A stretch of DNA of 6,603 nucleotides from an uncultured Oscillibacter sp. (GTDB lineage Bacteria; Bacillota; Clostridia; Oscillospirales; Oscillospiraceae), in contig CAMNAE010000092.1 in NCBI GenBank assembly GCA_946530565.1, forward strand, positions 1-6,603. The letters run 5' to 3'. Below the pieces are notes generated by a model. It searched no databases and was not told where the DNA came from. It saw only the letters and a list, made by a program, of their open reading frames with translations. Both the position numbers and the translations under genes were made by a program. Position 1 is the stretch's first letter. The number at the start of each line of letters is the position of its first letter. Below, one piece after another: positions 5,924 to 6,603 of this stretch.

Positions 5924-6603
<680 letters not shown>

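Overview
The window is a gene-dense, GC-rich stretch with every gene on the + strand. It suggests a high-GC member of the Firmicutes, most likely class Clostridia. The evidence is the strong AGGAGG-type ribosome binding sites, a YcxB-like membrane protein, and above all the order Asp23/Gls24 (YqhY) - nusB - xseA - xseB - ispA, which matches the housekeeping block of Bacillus subtilis and clostridia. The genus cannot be named from this sequence alone.

Layout. 1-422: C-terminal part of a YcxB-like membrane protein, cut by the window edge. 454-3099: complete valine-tRNA ligase gene valS, only 31 bp downstream. 3100-3241: a 142-bp intergenic region holding a GC-rich RNA that can fold as a compact three-way junction (3109-3179), then a small inverted repeat next to a strong RBS. 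3242-3706: a 154-aa XRE-type helix-turn-helix protein with a serine-rich linker and a small C-terminal domain. 3707-3816: an imperfect terminator hairpin followed by one or two promoter candidates. 3817-6603: the operon Asp23/Gls24 - nusB - xseA - xseB - ispA, with ispA cut by the right edge.

How the genes work together. valS supplies Val-tRNA for translation. NusB is a transcription antitermination factor for rRNA operons. XseA and XseB form exonuclease VII. IspA makes farnesyl diphosphate for quinone and cell-wall lipid carriers. The Asp23-family protein is linked in B. subtilis to acetyl-CoA carboxylase control. xseA/xseB and xseB/ispA overlap by ATGA, so translation of the distal part is probably coupled.

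There is no sign of phage, transposon, CRISPR or defence genes, and the region is mostly ordinary core genome. The points worth a second look are: the three-way-junction element after valS, the XRE protein with its serine-rich linker, a 10-residue in-frame insertion in the XseA catalytic domain, and a 10-bp tandem duplication between nusB and xseA that leaves xseA without a clear RBS.
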